DNA from: Blautia schinkii
Lineage (GTDB): Bacteria > Bacillota > Clostridia > Lachnospirales > Lachnospiraceae
Reading direction: 5' to 3'
Assembly: GCF_013304825.1 (NCBI RefSeq)
Contig: NZ_JAAWUO010000001.1
Location: forward strand, 124,001 to 188,000
DNA length: 64,000 bases
Positions 52,128 to 61,168 of this stretch are shown piece after piece. The notes under the pieces were generated by a model. It searched no databases, was not told the origin of the DNA, and was given only the letters and a program-made list of their open reading frames with translations. The translations under genes were made by a program, and so were the position numbers. Position 1 is the first letter of the stretch. Every line of letters begins with the position of its first letter.

Positions 52128-53030
52128 ATGGCTAAAACTACCAAGTCACAGGCACGGACAAAGAGAGAGCGCAGTGAGTTCCTCTGGGGCTGGCTGTTTA
52201 TTCTCCCAACAACCATCGGACTGATCGTATTGAACATCATTCCGATCTTCCAGACTATTTACCAGAGCTTTTTCAAAACAGGAGATTTTGGTAAAGGAAA
52301 TATCTTTATCGGTTTACAGAACTATCAGAAGGTTTTTGCAGATAAAGAGATCTGGCAGGCACTGATCAACACATTCAAATATGCGATCGTGGAGGTTCCT
52401 TTTTCCATTGTCATCGCACTTGTTCTTGCAGTACTTCTTAACAGAAAGATGAAGGGCCGTTCTATTTACAGAACCATCATCTTCCTCCCGATGGTAGCAG
52501 CTCCGGCAGCGGTAGCCATGGTATGGAGATGGCTGTTCAACTCTGATTATGGTCTTATCAATAACGTTTTCCATGTTCATGTAAACTGGGTTTCTAATCC
52601 GAAAATTGCAGTATTTGCAGTTGCGATCATCGGTGTATGGTCTATCATCGGTTACAATATGGTTCTTTTCCTGTCAGGACTTCAGGAAATCCCGAGAGAT
52701 TATTATGAAGCAGCATCCATTGACGGTGCAACAGGCGTGAATGCATTCTTTAACATCACGGTCCCGCTTCTTTCACCAACCATTTTCTTCGTGCTTGTTA
52801 CCCGTGTGATCGGATCCCTTCAGGTATTCGACCTGATCTATATGGTTATTGACAAGTCAAACCCGGCACTTACCAAGACTCAGTCACTGGTTTACCTGTT
52901 CTATAAATATGCATTTATCAATAAGAACATGGGATACGGCGCTACGATCGTAGTAGTACTTCTTATTATCACCATGATCCTGACAGTATTCCAGATGATC
53001 GGTCAGAAGAAATGGGTATTCTACAACTAA
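52128..53030 (+). CDS. Sugar ABC transporter permease (MalF-like)
   Basis: A 300-residue permease of the MalF/UgpA type with six helices; EFLWGWLFILPTTIGLIVLN at the first helix, and the EAA loop EAASIDGATGVNAFFNITVP near residue 190 that contacts the ATPase. ATG 52128 is chosen behind AAGGAG (52114-52119); the GTG at 52119 overlaps it. It pairs with the MalG-like permease encoded 15 bases downstream. Confidence 0.93.
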   Translation: MAKTTKSQARTKRERSEFLWGWLFILPTTIGLIVLNIIPIFQTIYQSFFKTGDFGKGNIFIGLQNYQKVFADKEIWQALINTFKYAIVEVPFSIVIALVLAVLLNRKMKGRSIYRTIIFLPMVAAPAAVAMVWRWLFNSDYGLINNVFHVHVNWVSNPKIAVFAVAIIGVWSIIGYNMVLFLSGLQEIPRDYYEAASIDGATGVNAFFNITVPLLSPTIFFVLVTRVIGSLQVFDLIYMVIDKSNPALTKTQSLVYLFYKYAFINKNMGYGATIVVVLLIITMILTVFQMIGQKKWVFYN

Positions 53031-53045
53031 AAAGGGGGATTAACC

Positions 53046-53885
53046 ATGGATAGTATGGAAACAAAAAAGAAATTAACCACTATTTTAATACATGTCATAC
53101 TGATCATTGTGTCCATAACGATGCTTGTGCCATTTATCTGGATGATCCTGACAGCTTTTAAAACTGTAACTGAAGCAACATCTGTAGATCCTTTCACCAT
53201 TTTCCCGAAAATATGGAGAAAAGACGCATTTATTTCTGTTATCAATAACATGAACTTCCTGCTTCTGTACAAGAATACACTGCTTCTGATCTTCTTCCGA
53301 GTAGTGTGTGCGGTTCTTACAGCAACTATGGCAGGCTATGCATTTGGACGACTGAACTTCAAGGGCCGTGATCTTTGCTTCGGTCTTGTACTGTTCCAGA
53401 TGATGGTTCCGGTACAGATTTTCATCATCCCGCAGTACCTGATGGTCAGCAAGATGGGTATGCTGAATACGATCTTTGCCCTTGTATTCCCAGGTATTGT
53501 TACTGCATTCGGTACTTTCCTTCTGAGACAGGGATATATGGGATTGCCGAAGGATCTGGAGGAGGCTGCCAGACTTGACGGATGTAACATCGGTCAGACC
53601 TTCCTTTACATCATGGCACCACTTACAAGATCCAGTATGGTCGCACTTGGAATTTTCACAGCTGTATTCGCATTCAAAGACCTGATGTGGCCGATGATCG
53701 TTAATACAGATAAGGATATGCTGGTACTTTCTTCCGCACTTGCAAAGATGCAGGGCCAGTACGTATCCAAATTCCCGGAACTGATGGCTGCATCTCTGAT
53801 CGCCTGCATTCCGATGATCGTGATCTACATGATCTTCCAGAAACAGTTTATCGAAGGTATTGCTACCAGCGGTGGAAAACTGTAA
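53046..53885 (+). CDS. Sugar ABC transporter permease (MalG-like)
   Basis: A 279-residue MalG-type permease: LVPFIWMILTAFKTVTEATS, GYAFGRLNFKGRD, and the EAA loop EEAARLDGCNIGQTFLYIMAP. The C-terminal end GIATSGGKL closely matches the usual GLTAGAVKG-like ending. It completes the membrane part of the importer; the ATPase (MsmK/UgpC type) must come from another locus, as is common in Firmicutes. Confidence 0.93.
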   Translation: MDSMETKKKLTTILIHVILIIVSITMLVPFIWMILTAFKTVTEATSVDPFTIFPKIWRKDAFISVINNMNFLLLYKNTLLLIFFRVVCAVLTATMAGYAFGRLNFKGRDLCFGLVLFQMMVPVQIFIIPQYLMVSKMGMLNTIFALVFPGIVTAFGTFLLRQGYMGLPKDLEEAARLDGCNIGQTFLYIMAPLTRSSMVALGIFTAVFAFKDLMWPMIVNTDKDMLVLSSALAKMQGQYVSKFPELMAASLIACIPMIVIYMIFQKQFIEGIATSGGKL

Positions 53886-53913
53886 TCAGAAATATTACAT
53901 AAGGTAATACAAG

Positions 53914-53971
53914 ACCGCTGACAATGTATATAACTGAGCATTTGGTTATTGAGGTTGTCAGCGGTATTTTT
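53914..53971 (+). terminator. Terminator or attenuator between the permease and GH36 genes
   Basis: ACCGCTGACAA (53914-53924) pairs with TTGTCAGCGGT (53955-53965), followed by ATTTTTAT. It may reduce read-through into the alpha-galactosidase gene, whose own promoter is not obvious. Confidence 0.75.
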
Positions 53972-54000
53972 ATCGAAGTAAACAAAAAAAGGAGAAAATT

Positions 54001-56220
54001 ATGCCGATCAAATTTCACGAGGGATCAAAGACATTCCACATTTATAACAAACATTTAAGCTACATCACCTGTATCATGGAAAATGGCCAGATGGAGAATC
54101 TTTACTATGGAAAAGCCATCCGCGATAAAGAGGATTTCAGCTATCTCCACGAGGAGATCATGCGTTCCCTGATGGCTGTATGTGTTCCGGAGCCAGGACT
54201 TCTTTCCATGCAGTATACCAAACAGGAGTATCCTGTTTACGGAACCGGTGATTACAGAAACCCTGCCCTTACTGTTCGTCAGGAGAACGGAAGCGAGATC
54301 GTAGATTTCAAATATGTTTCTCATGAGATCTATGGTGGCAAGAAGAAGCTTGCAGGTCTTCCGGCAACTTATACAGAAAGTGATGAGGAAGCAACATCTC
54401 TGGATATCACACTTCATGATTCTGTGATGGATACAGATCTTATTCTTACATATTCCGTATATGAGGATTATCCGGTGATCACAAGAAGCGCACGCCTTGT
54501 TCAGAAAGGGGATCAGAGGATCCGGCTTGAGAATGTGATGAGTGCAGCAGTGGAGTTTCCGGATATGGATTATGAGATGATCCATCTTTCCGGTGCGTGG
54601 GCACGTGAGCGTTATGTAAAAACACGCAAACTTGAGATGGGGACACAGGCTGTACAGAGCCTTGCAGGAACCGGTTCCAGCTCTGAGCAGAATCCGTTTA
54701 TCGCACTGAAACGTCCTCATACAACAGAAGACACAGGCGAGGTTTTCGGCTTCAGCTTTGTGTACAGCGGCAGCTTCCTTGCACAGGTTGAGGTTTCCAC
54801 CTATGAGATGACACGAGTTATGATGGGAATCAATCCTCAGGGCTTTTCCTGGGAGCTTTCCAGAGATGAAGAATTTCAGACTCCGGAGGTTGTTATGGTA
54901 TACAGTGATAAGGGCTTAAATGGAATGAGCCAGGCTTACCACAGACTGTACCGTGACCGCCTGATGCGTGGAAAATGGAGAAACCATGCACGCCCGATCC
55001 TTCTTAATAACTGGGAAGCAACCTATTTTGATTTTGATGAGGAAAAAATCCTCAATATTGCAAAAAAAGCCAAAGAGGTTGGGGTAGAGCTGTTCGTTCT
55101 GGATGACGGATGGTTTGGAACAAGAAATGATGATTACCAGGGCCTTGGTGACTGGTTCGTAAATAAGAATAAGCTTCCAAACGGAATTTCCGGACTTTCC
55201 CGTAAGATCGAGGAGATGGGCCTGAAATTCGGTCTCTGGGTAGAGCTTGAGATGGTAAACAAGAACAGTGACTGCTACAGAGCACATCCGGACTGGCTCA
55301 TCGGAGCACCGGACCGTTTTGAGTCTCACTCAAGACATCAGCACGTTCTTGATTTTTCCAGACCTGAGGTTGTGGATTTCATTTATGATTCCATCTCCAA
55401 GGTTATCGAGGAATCTTCCATTTCCTACATTAAATGGGATATGAACCGTTACATGTCTGAGCCTTTCAGCCGCGGCGCATCTGCAGCAGATCAGGGTAAG
55501 ACCATGCATAAATATATCCTTGGTGTTTATGAGCTGTATACAAGACTGACAGAGAGATTCCCTGACATCCTCTTTGAATCCTGCGCAAGCGGCGGAGCAA
55601 GATTTGATCCGGGAATGCTGTATTTTGCACCGCAGACATGGACCAGTGATGATACCGATGCTGCTGAGAGAGAAAAGATCCAGTACGGTACCTCCTTTGT
55701 CTATCCGATCGTCAGCATGGGATCTCATGTATCGGCAGTACCGAATCATCAGCTGCACCGTACCACACCGCTTTCCACAAGAGCAAATGTGGCATATTTC
55801 GGAACCTTTGGCTATGAGCTGGATCTGAACCTTTTAAGTGCCAAAGAGATCGATGAGGTAAAGGCACAGGTTGAATTCATGAAGAAACACCGTGACCTGA
55901 TTCAGGTGGAGGGTGATTTTTACCGTATCTTAAGTCCGTTCGAAGGAAATGATACTGCGTGGATGGTTGTTTCCAGGGATAAGAAACAGGCAGTTGCCGG
56001 TTATTATGAGAGACTGAACAAGGTTAATGCTTCCTGGATGCGTCTGCGCTTCAAAGGTCTTGACGAGGATCAGCTCTACAGAGTAGAATGGGAAGATAAG
56101 TGCCTGAAAGCATATGGAAATGAATTGATGTATGCAGGAATCCCGGTTGATCGTGACTACTGCAACAAGACAAACGGTGATTTCCATTCTGTATTGTATA
56201 CAATTGAGGCAGAGGGTTGA
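54001..56220 (+). CDS. GH36 alpha-galactosidase
   Basis: A 739-residue glycoside hydrolase family 36 enzyme, normal for the RafA/AgaR type: N-terminal beta-sandwich, then the catalytic barrel with FVLDDGWFGTRNDDYQGLGDW, WVELEMVNKNSDCYRAHPDWL, the nucleophile Asp in IKWDMNRYMSEP (about residues 477-488), and the acid/base Asp in TWTSDDTDAAER with the ESCASGGARFDPGML loop before it. No signal peptide, so it works in the cytoplasm on imported raffinose-family sugars or melibiose, freeing galactose. AAAGGAG precedes the ATG. Confidence 0.94.
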   Translation: MPIKFHEGSKTFHIYNKHLSYITCIMENGQMENLYYGKAIRDKEDFSYLHEEIMRSLMAVCVPEPGLLSMQYTKQEYPVYGTGDYRNPALTVRQENGSEIVDFKYVSHEIYGGKKKLAGLPATYTESDEEATSLDITLHDSVMDTDLILTYSVYEDYPVITRSARLVQKGDQRIRLENVMSAAVEFPDMDYEMIHLSGAWARERYVKTRKLEMGTQAVQSLAGTGSSSEQNPFIALKRPHTTEDTGEVFGFSFVYSGSFLAQVEVSTYEMTRVMMGINPQGFSWELSRDEEFQTPEVVMVYSDKGLNGMSQAYHRLYRDRLMRGKWRNHARPILLNNWEATYFDFDEEKILNIAKKAKEVGVELFVLDDGWFGTRNDDYQGLGDWFVNKNKLPNGISGLSRKIEEMGLKFGLWVELEMVNKNSDCYRAHPDWLIGAPDRFESHSRHQHVLDFSRPEVVDFIYDSISKVIEESSISYIKWDMNRYMSEPFSRGASAADQGKTMHKYILGVYELYTRLTERFPDILFESCASGGARFDPGMLYFAPQTWTSDDTDAAEREKIQYGTSFVYPIVSMGSHVSAVPNHQLHRTTPLSTRANVAYFGTFGYELDLNLLSAKEIDEVKAQVEFMKKHRDLIQVEGDFYRILSPFEGNDTAWMVVSRDKKQAVAGYYERLNKVNASWMRLRFKGLDEDQLYRVEWEDKCLKAYGNELMYAGIPVDRDYCNKTNGDFHSVLYTIEAEG

Positions 56221-56371
56221 TCGGATCGGCTGCAGAACAGTTAGCTGGTACAGACAGACCGCCGGATATGGCGGTCTGTTGCTGAGTTGCCGGCTGTCTG
56301 AACAGAGCTGTAGATTACGGATATCCGTTTGATCTGAAAAAAAGAACGCAGAATATCAGGGAGGTGAAAAG

Positions 56372-57292
56372 TTGCTTCATACAGTTGGTTTTACAAACTC
56401 AGACAGCTATAAATGTCTGGAGAATTTAAAGAAAGGTGCGGTGGATCTCTGTCTTACTTACTGTGGGTGGGAAAGCTGTGATCCGGGACATCGATTTGGA
56501 CCAAATAAAAGGATCTCTCATGTACTTCATATCGTGGAATCCGGAACCGGGGTTTTTGAGATGGATGGCTATCAGTATCATCTGACCGGTGGAGAAGCAT
56601 TTCTGATCCCACCCGGTGTGGAGGCCTGGTATGAGGCAGACATGGACAATCCCTGGACGTACCGCTGGGTAGGATTTGAGGGAATGATTGCCGAGGAAGT
56701 GATTCATGTAAGTGGTTTCAGCCGGGAAAATCCGGTCCGAAGGATCCACTGCATGGAAAATGCTGCGAAGTATATTGATGCAATGGTACGGACCAACAAG
56801 CTCGTTTTTGAAAATGAGCTGAAACGAAACGGACTTCTGCTGCTTCTTTTTTCTGACCTGATCACAGATAACCGGGATGCATGTTTGAGAGAAGGCAAGC
56901 TTCTTCCATCCCACAGATATCCAAATTCCGTTTATGTGGAGCAGGCAGTGGATTACATTGCAGCCAACTTTGACAAGAGGCTGAAGATCAATGAGCTGGC
57001 AGACCGCATTGGCGTCAACCGGAGCTATCTTACCAGTTCATTTAAAAAAAGCCTTGGATGCTCGCCGCAGGAATATCTTATGAATCTTCGCATTGAGAAG
57101 GCGAAAACTCTTCTGAAAAACGGAGATATTCAGGTCAGTGAAGTAGCTGCAAGAGTAGGGTATGGAGATCCGCTGGCTTTTTCCAAGGTATTCAAGGCAA
57201 GAACAGGAAGAAGTCCGAGAGAATACAAGGAAGAAAAGAGAAGACTTGTAGTGAATGGAAAGAAGGGCGATTATACGGAATCTGAGGCCTGA
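56372..57292 (+). CDS. AraC-family transcriptional regulator
   Basis: A 306-residue regulator: N-terminal cupin sensor with CGWESCDPGHRFGPNKRISH, GYQYHLTGGEAFLIPPGVEA and YRWVGFEGMIAEEVI, and a C-terminal AraC domain (KINELADRIGVNRSYLTSSF, VSEVAARVGYGDPLAFSKVF followed by KARTGRSPREYKEEK). The start is TTG 56372 with GGGAGGTG upstream. It lies between the GH36 and GH4 genes and resembles the AraC protein at 48560-49378 in domain layout. It likely senses an alpha-galactoside. Confidence 0.9.
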   Translation: MLHTVGFTNSDSYKCLENLKKGAVDLCLTYCGWESCDPGHRFGPNKRISHVLHIVESGTGVFEMDGYQYHLTGGEAFLIPPGVEAWYEADMDNPWTYRWVGFEGMIAEEVIHVSGFSRENPVRRIHCMENAAKYIDAMVRTNKLVFENELKRNGLLLLLFSDLITDNRDACLREGKLLPSHRYPNSVYVEQAVDYIAANFDKRLKINELADRIGVNRSYLTSSFKKSLGCSPQEYLMNLRIEKAKTLLKNGDIQVSEVAARVGYGDPLAFSKVFKARTGRSPREYKEEKRRLVVNGKKGDYTESEA

Positions 57293-57314
57293 GCCTGTGA
57301 TATATTTCACGAAG

Positions 57315-57376
57315 AAAAAAACTCTCTGTCTGTGCCAGAATATATAAAATTCTGGTATCGGGCAGAGAGTTTTTTA
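57315..57376 (+). terminator. Terminator after the second AraC gene
   Basis: AAAAAACTCTCTG (57315-57327) pairs with CAGAGAGTTTTTT (57363-57375), with CCAGAAT/ATTCTGG inside. The gap from 57377 to 57603 holds only a TATGAT box at 57477-57482 with a weak -35, again like an activated promoter. Confidence 0.9.
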
Positions 57377-57603
57377 TGTCATAAGAAATGTTATAGAAAA
57401 TTACTTCTGGGTATCTCATGCAACAAAACAACAATTATTAACATCAAAGTACATATTTTAAACAAGTTTCCGGTAGTATGATAAGCTCACAAGGAAAACG
57501 AAGCGGGACTGCACCGCAGAAATAGCAGAAAATCAGGAATTTTAAAGAAAAATATAACAATTCCGGATAAGAGATCTAATAAAGAGAACAGGAGGAAACG
57601 AAC

Positions 57604-58929
57604 ATGATCAAAATTACATTCATGGGAGCTGGAAGCACGGTTTTCGCAAGAAATGTACTTGGAGACTGTATGTGCACACCGGCACTTCGCGAGAGCGAGA
57701 TCGCACTTTATGATATTGACGAGAAGAGACTGGAGGATTCCAGAATTATCTTAAGTGCCATCAATCACAACGTAAACGAGGACCGCGCAGTGATCAAAAC
57801 CTATCTTGGTGCCGAGAACCGTAAAGATGCACTTCGCGATGCGGATTTCGTAGTTAATGCCATTCAGGTAGGCGGTTATGAGCCATGTACAGTAACAGAC
57901 TTTGAGATCCCGAAGAAATACGGCATCAAACAGACAATCGCAGATACTCTGGGAATCGGTGGAATCATGCGTGCACTTCGTACCATTCCGGTTCTGGAAG
58001 AGTTTGCCCGGGACATGGAAGAGGTCTGCCCGAACACTCTGTTCCTGAACTATTCCAATCCGATGGCAATGCTTACCGGTTATATGCAGCGCTTCACAAA
58101 GATCCGTACAGTAGGTCTCTGCCACAGCGTTCAGGTCTGCTCCCAGAAGCTTCTTGAGGGAATGGGAATGGAAGACAAGCTTGAGGGACGTACCGAGCTG
58201 ATCGCAGGTATCAACCATATGGCATGGCTTCTTGAAATCCATGATAAAGACGGAAACGATCTGTACCCGGAGATCCGCAGAATTGCAGAGGAGAAGAATA
58301 CTTCCGGTGAGAAACATGAGGATATGGTACGTTATGAGTACATCCGTCATCTTGGCTACTACTGCACAGAGTCCAGTGAGCACAATGCAGAGTACAATCC
58401 GTTCTTTATCAAATCCAGATATCCGGAGATGATCGAGGAATTCAATATTCCACTTGACGAATATCCGAGAAGATGTATCAAACAGATCGAGGGTTGGGAA
58501 AAAGAGCGTGAGGATATCCTCAAAGACGGCAAGATCGGCCATGAGAGAAGTAAAGAGTATGCTTCCTACATCATGGAGGCTGTTGTTACAAACACACCGT
58601 ACAAGATTGGTGGAAACGTTCTTAACAACGGTTATATCGACAACCTTCCGTCAGATGCCTGCGTAGAGGTTCCATGTTATATTGACGGAACCGGTGTACA
58701 CCCGGTAAAAGTGGGCAAGCTTCCTACACAGCTGGCAGCTATGAACTCATCCAATGTCAGCCCGCAGCTCCTTGCTATTGAGGCAGCAGTGACCAAAGAC
58801 CGCCAGAAGATCTATCAGGCAGCTATGATGGATCCTCACACAGGTGCAGAGCTGAATATCAAAGATATCCAGGCAATGTGTGATGAGCTGATCGAGGCAC
58901 ATGGAGATTATATGAAGATGTACCGCTAA
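57604..58929 (+). CDS. melA: GH4 alpha-galactosidase (MelA type)
   Basis: A 441-residue family GH4 enzyme, which uses NAD+ and a divalent metal through a redox mechanism. It has the Rossmann start TFMGAGSTVFARNVLGD, the NADxNIxVGG-like DFVVNAIQVGGYEP, LFLNYSNPMAMLT, the metal cysteine in GLCHSVQVC (about residue 174) and INHMAWLLE (metal histidine, about 203). The CHSV form is that of MelA-type alpha-galactosidases. The name is a family-level call. It provides a second cytoplasmic alpha-galactosidase next to the GH36 enzyme. Confidence 0.88.
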   Translation: MIKITFMGAGSTVFARNVLGDCMCTPALRESEIALYDIDEKRLEDSRIILSAINHNVNEDRAVIKTYLGAENRKDALRDADFVVNAIQVGGYEPCTVTDFEIPKKYGIKQTIADTLGIGGIMRALRTIPVLEEFARDMEEVCPNTLFLNYSNPMAMLTGYMQRFTKIRTVGLCHSVQVCSQKLLEGMGMEDKLEGRTELIAGINHMAWLLEIHDKDGNDLYPEIRRIAEEKNTSGEKHEDMVRYEYIRHLGYYCTESSEHNAEYNPFFIKSRYPEMIEEFNIPLDEYPRRCIKQIEGWEKEREDILKDGKIGHERSKEYASYIMEAVVTNTPYKIGGNVLNNGYIDNLPSDACVEVPCYIDGTGVHPVKVGKLPTQLAAMNSSNVSPQLLAIEAAVTKDRQKIYQAAMMDPHTGAELNIKDIQAMCDELIEAHGDYMKMYR

Positions 58930-58974
58930 ATGAAAGGTATGTCAGGGGACTCCCGAGCAGTTTTCTGAATAGAC

Positions 58975-59010
58975 AGGCCGGATCATTAAAATGGATGTTC
59001 CGGCCTTTTT
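58975..59010 (+). terminator. Terminator after the GH4 gene
   Basis: AGGCCGGA (58975-58982) pairs with TCCGGCCT (58999-59006), followed by TTTT. Confidence 0.8.
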
Positions 59011-59023
59011 ATGATGTAAAATG

Positions 59024-59052
59024 TTGATGTTTTTTCACAGGAATATTATAAT
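59024..59052 (+). promoter_or_regulatory. Promoter of the FGGY kinase gene
   Basis: TTGATG (59024-59029), a 17-base spacer and a perfect TATAAT (59047-59052), 42 bases before the gene, just after the GH4 terminator. Confidence 0.7.
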
Positions 59053-59094
59053 TGGGATATGTATTTCAGCAAATAATACGGGAGGATTTTTACA

Positions 59095-60699
59095 ATGGGA
59101 GCAAATGAGGCAAAAACAGCGATTCTTGAGAACCGCACAGCACTTGGAATCGAGTTTGGTTCTACAAGGATCAAGGCAGTTCTGGTTGATGATAAGAACC
59201 AGCCTATCGCATCCGGCGGTTACGGATGGGAGAATCAGTATGTGGATGGTATCTGGACATACAGCCTGGAGGAAATCTGGAAAGGTCTCCAGGCCAGCTA
59301 TCAGGATATGGCAAAAGATGTCCGGGAAAAATATGGAGTGGAGCTGACAAGCGTAGGGGCTTTTGGAGTCAGTGCCATGATGCACGGATATATGCCGTTT
59401 AACAAAGCAGGCGAGCTGATGGTTCCGTTCCGCACATGGAGAAACAATATCACAGGTGAGGCATCTGAGAAACTTGGAGAACTTTTCCATTATAATATCC
59501 CTCAGAGATGGAGCATTGCACATCTGTACCAGGCGATCTTAAACGGCGAGGAGCATGTGAAAGATATTGATTATATCACAACTCTGGAAGCCTATGTACA
59601 CTGGAAGCTTACCGGAAAAAGAGTTCTGGGTATCGGTGATGCGGCAGGTATGTTCCCCATCGACAGCGAAACAAAAGACTACAATGAGGAGATGGTGAAG
59701 AAATTTGATGAGCTGGTAGCTCCTTATGGATTCCCATGGAAACTCCGCGATATCATGCCGGAGGTTATGGTTGCAGGACAGGATGCGGGTACTCTTACAG
59801 AAGAAGGAGCAAAGCTTCTTGATGTAACCGGCAGACTGAAAGCAGGAATCCCGATGTGTCCGCCTGAGGGAGACGCAGGAACCGGTATGGTTGCCACAAA
59901 CAGTGTGCGTCAGCGGACAGGAAATGTTTCAGCAGGAACTTCTGTATTTGCCATGATCGTCCTGGAAAAAGCCCTTTCCAAACCGTACAAAGAGATCGAT
60001 ATGGTCACAACACCTGCCGGTGATCCGGTTGCCATGGCACATTCCAACAACTGCACATCTGATTTGAATGCCTGGGTGAATGTGTTTAAGGAATTTATGG
60101 AAGCAATGGGCATGGAAGTGGATATGGACAAATTGTTCGGAACACTTTACAATAAAGCAATGGAGGGAGATCCTGACTGTGGCGGACTTCTTTCCTATTG
60201 TTATTTCTCAGGTGAGCATATGACTGGCTTTGAGGAGGGACGTCCTCTGTTTGTCCGCTCTCCGGAGAGCAAATTTACACTTGCCAATTTTATGAGAAAC
60301 AATCTTTATACCTGTCTTGGAGCTATGCGTGTAGGTCTTGATATCCTTCTTAATCAGGAGCATGTGAAGATCGACAAGCTTCTTGGACATGGCGGCCTCT
60401 TTAAGACAAAAGGTGTTGGCCAGCAGATCCTTGCAGATGCAGTGAATGCACCGGTTTCCGTTATGTCAACCGCAGGAGAAGGCGGAGCCTGGGGAATCGC
60501 GATCTTGGCATCTTATCTCATTAACAAAAATGATGGTGAAGATCTTGCTGATTTTCTGGATGAAAATGTCTTCAAAGGAAATGAAGGAAGTACACTGGCA
60601 CCGGAAGCAGAAGGTGTGAAGGGATTTGATGCGTTCATGAATCGGTATATGAAAGGCCTTGGCATTGAGCGTGCGGCTGTAGAATCCAGGATCTGGTAA
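59095..60699 (+). CDS. FGGY-family carbohydrate kinase
   Basis: A 534-residue FGGY kinase: [20 protein letters not shown] (phosphate 1, about 17-36), a [13 protein letters not shown] motif like xylulose/ribulose kinases, [25 protein letters not shown] and the C-terminal [20 protein letters not shown]. It phosphorylates a sugar, probably a ketose or pentulose; the precise substrate cannot be read. Neither galactose nor melibiose is a usual FGGY substrate, so its place beside two alpha-galactosidases is unexplained. It has its own promoter. Confidence 0.85.
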   Translation: MGANEAKTAILENRTALGIEFGSTRIKAVLVDDKNQPIASGGYGWENQYVDGIWTYSLEEIWKGLQASYQDMAKDVREKYGVELTSVGAFGVSAMMHGYMPFNKAGELMVPFRTWRNNITGEASEKLGELFHYNIPQRWSIAHLYQAILNGEEHVKDIDYITTLEAYVHWKLTGKRVLGIGDAAGMFPIDSETKDYNEEMVKKFDELVAPYGFPWKLRDIMPEVMVAGQDAGTLTEEGAKLLDVTGRLKAGIPMCPPEGDAGTGMVATNSVRQRTGNVSAGTSVFAMIVLEKALSKPYKEIDMVTTPAGDPVAMAHSNNCTSDLNAWVNVFKEFMEAMGMEVDMDKLFGTLYNKAMEGDPDCGGLLSYCYFSGEHMTGFEEGRPLFVRSPESKFTLANFMRNNLYTCLGAMRVGLDILLNQEHVKIDKLLGHGGLFKTKGVGQQILADAVNAPVSVMSTAGEGGAWGIAILASYLINKNDGEDLADFLDENVFKGNEGSTLAPEAEGVKGFDAFMNRYMKGLGIERAAVESRIW

Positions 60700-60769
60700 A
60701 GAGCAGAACGGATTGAAATATAAATCTTTGATTTACAGGAATAATGAAAATGAAATCAGAGGAATATAA

Positions 60770-61129
60770 ATGAAACAGACAGATCATGAAAAGAAACCGG
60801 CTCCAGGCCAGATCGTACATGTCGTGATCGATCGTCCGATGAATACTTACCATCCGGAGCACAAGGAGCTTTTCTATCCGGTAAATTATGGATACATAGA
60901 AGGAATCATTGCTCCGGATGGCGAGGAACAGGATGTATATGTTCTGGGCGTGGATTACCAGATAAAGGAATTTACAGGTAAAATCATCGCTGTTATCCAC
61001 CGTCTTAATGATGTGGAAGATAAATGGGTGGCAGTACCGGAAAACATGACTATGACGGCCGAGGAAATCATGGCACAGGTAAGTTTTCAGGAACAGTATT
61101 TTAAGACAGAGATAGAGATGATTGAATAA
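60770..61129 (+). CDS. Inorganic-pyrophosphatase-like protein lacking the active-site signature
   Basis: A 119-residue protein resembling type I inorganic pyrophosphatase: VHVVIDRPMNTYHPEHKELF, YPVNYGYIEGIIAPDGEEQD and VYVLGVDYQIKEFTGKIIAV. In active enzymes the loop reads D-x-D-P-x-D; here the corresponding EEQDVYV keeps only the last Asp. It is also shorter than the usual 170 or so residues. It may be a regulatory or altered-specificity relative. It is 70 bases after the FGGY kinase gene and 39 bases before the DUF362 gene. Confidence 0.75.
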   Translation: MKQTDHEKKPAPGQIVHVVIDRPMNTYHPEHKELFYPVNYGYIEGIIAPDGEEQDVYVLGVDYQIKEFTGKIIAVIHRLNDVEDKWVAVPENMTMTAEEIMAQVSFQEQYFKTEIEMIE

Positions 61130-61168
61130 AAGGCAGCAAGTGATATTAAATAAGGAGAAAACATCACA

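Noticed and set aside
57377-57603. Catabolite-response (cre) sites before the GH4 gene and elsewhere in the sugar locus
   Set aside because: I looked for the cre consensus in the gaps at 50047-50774 and 57377-57603 and found no convincing match.
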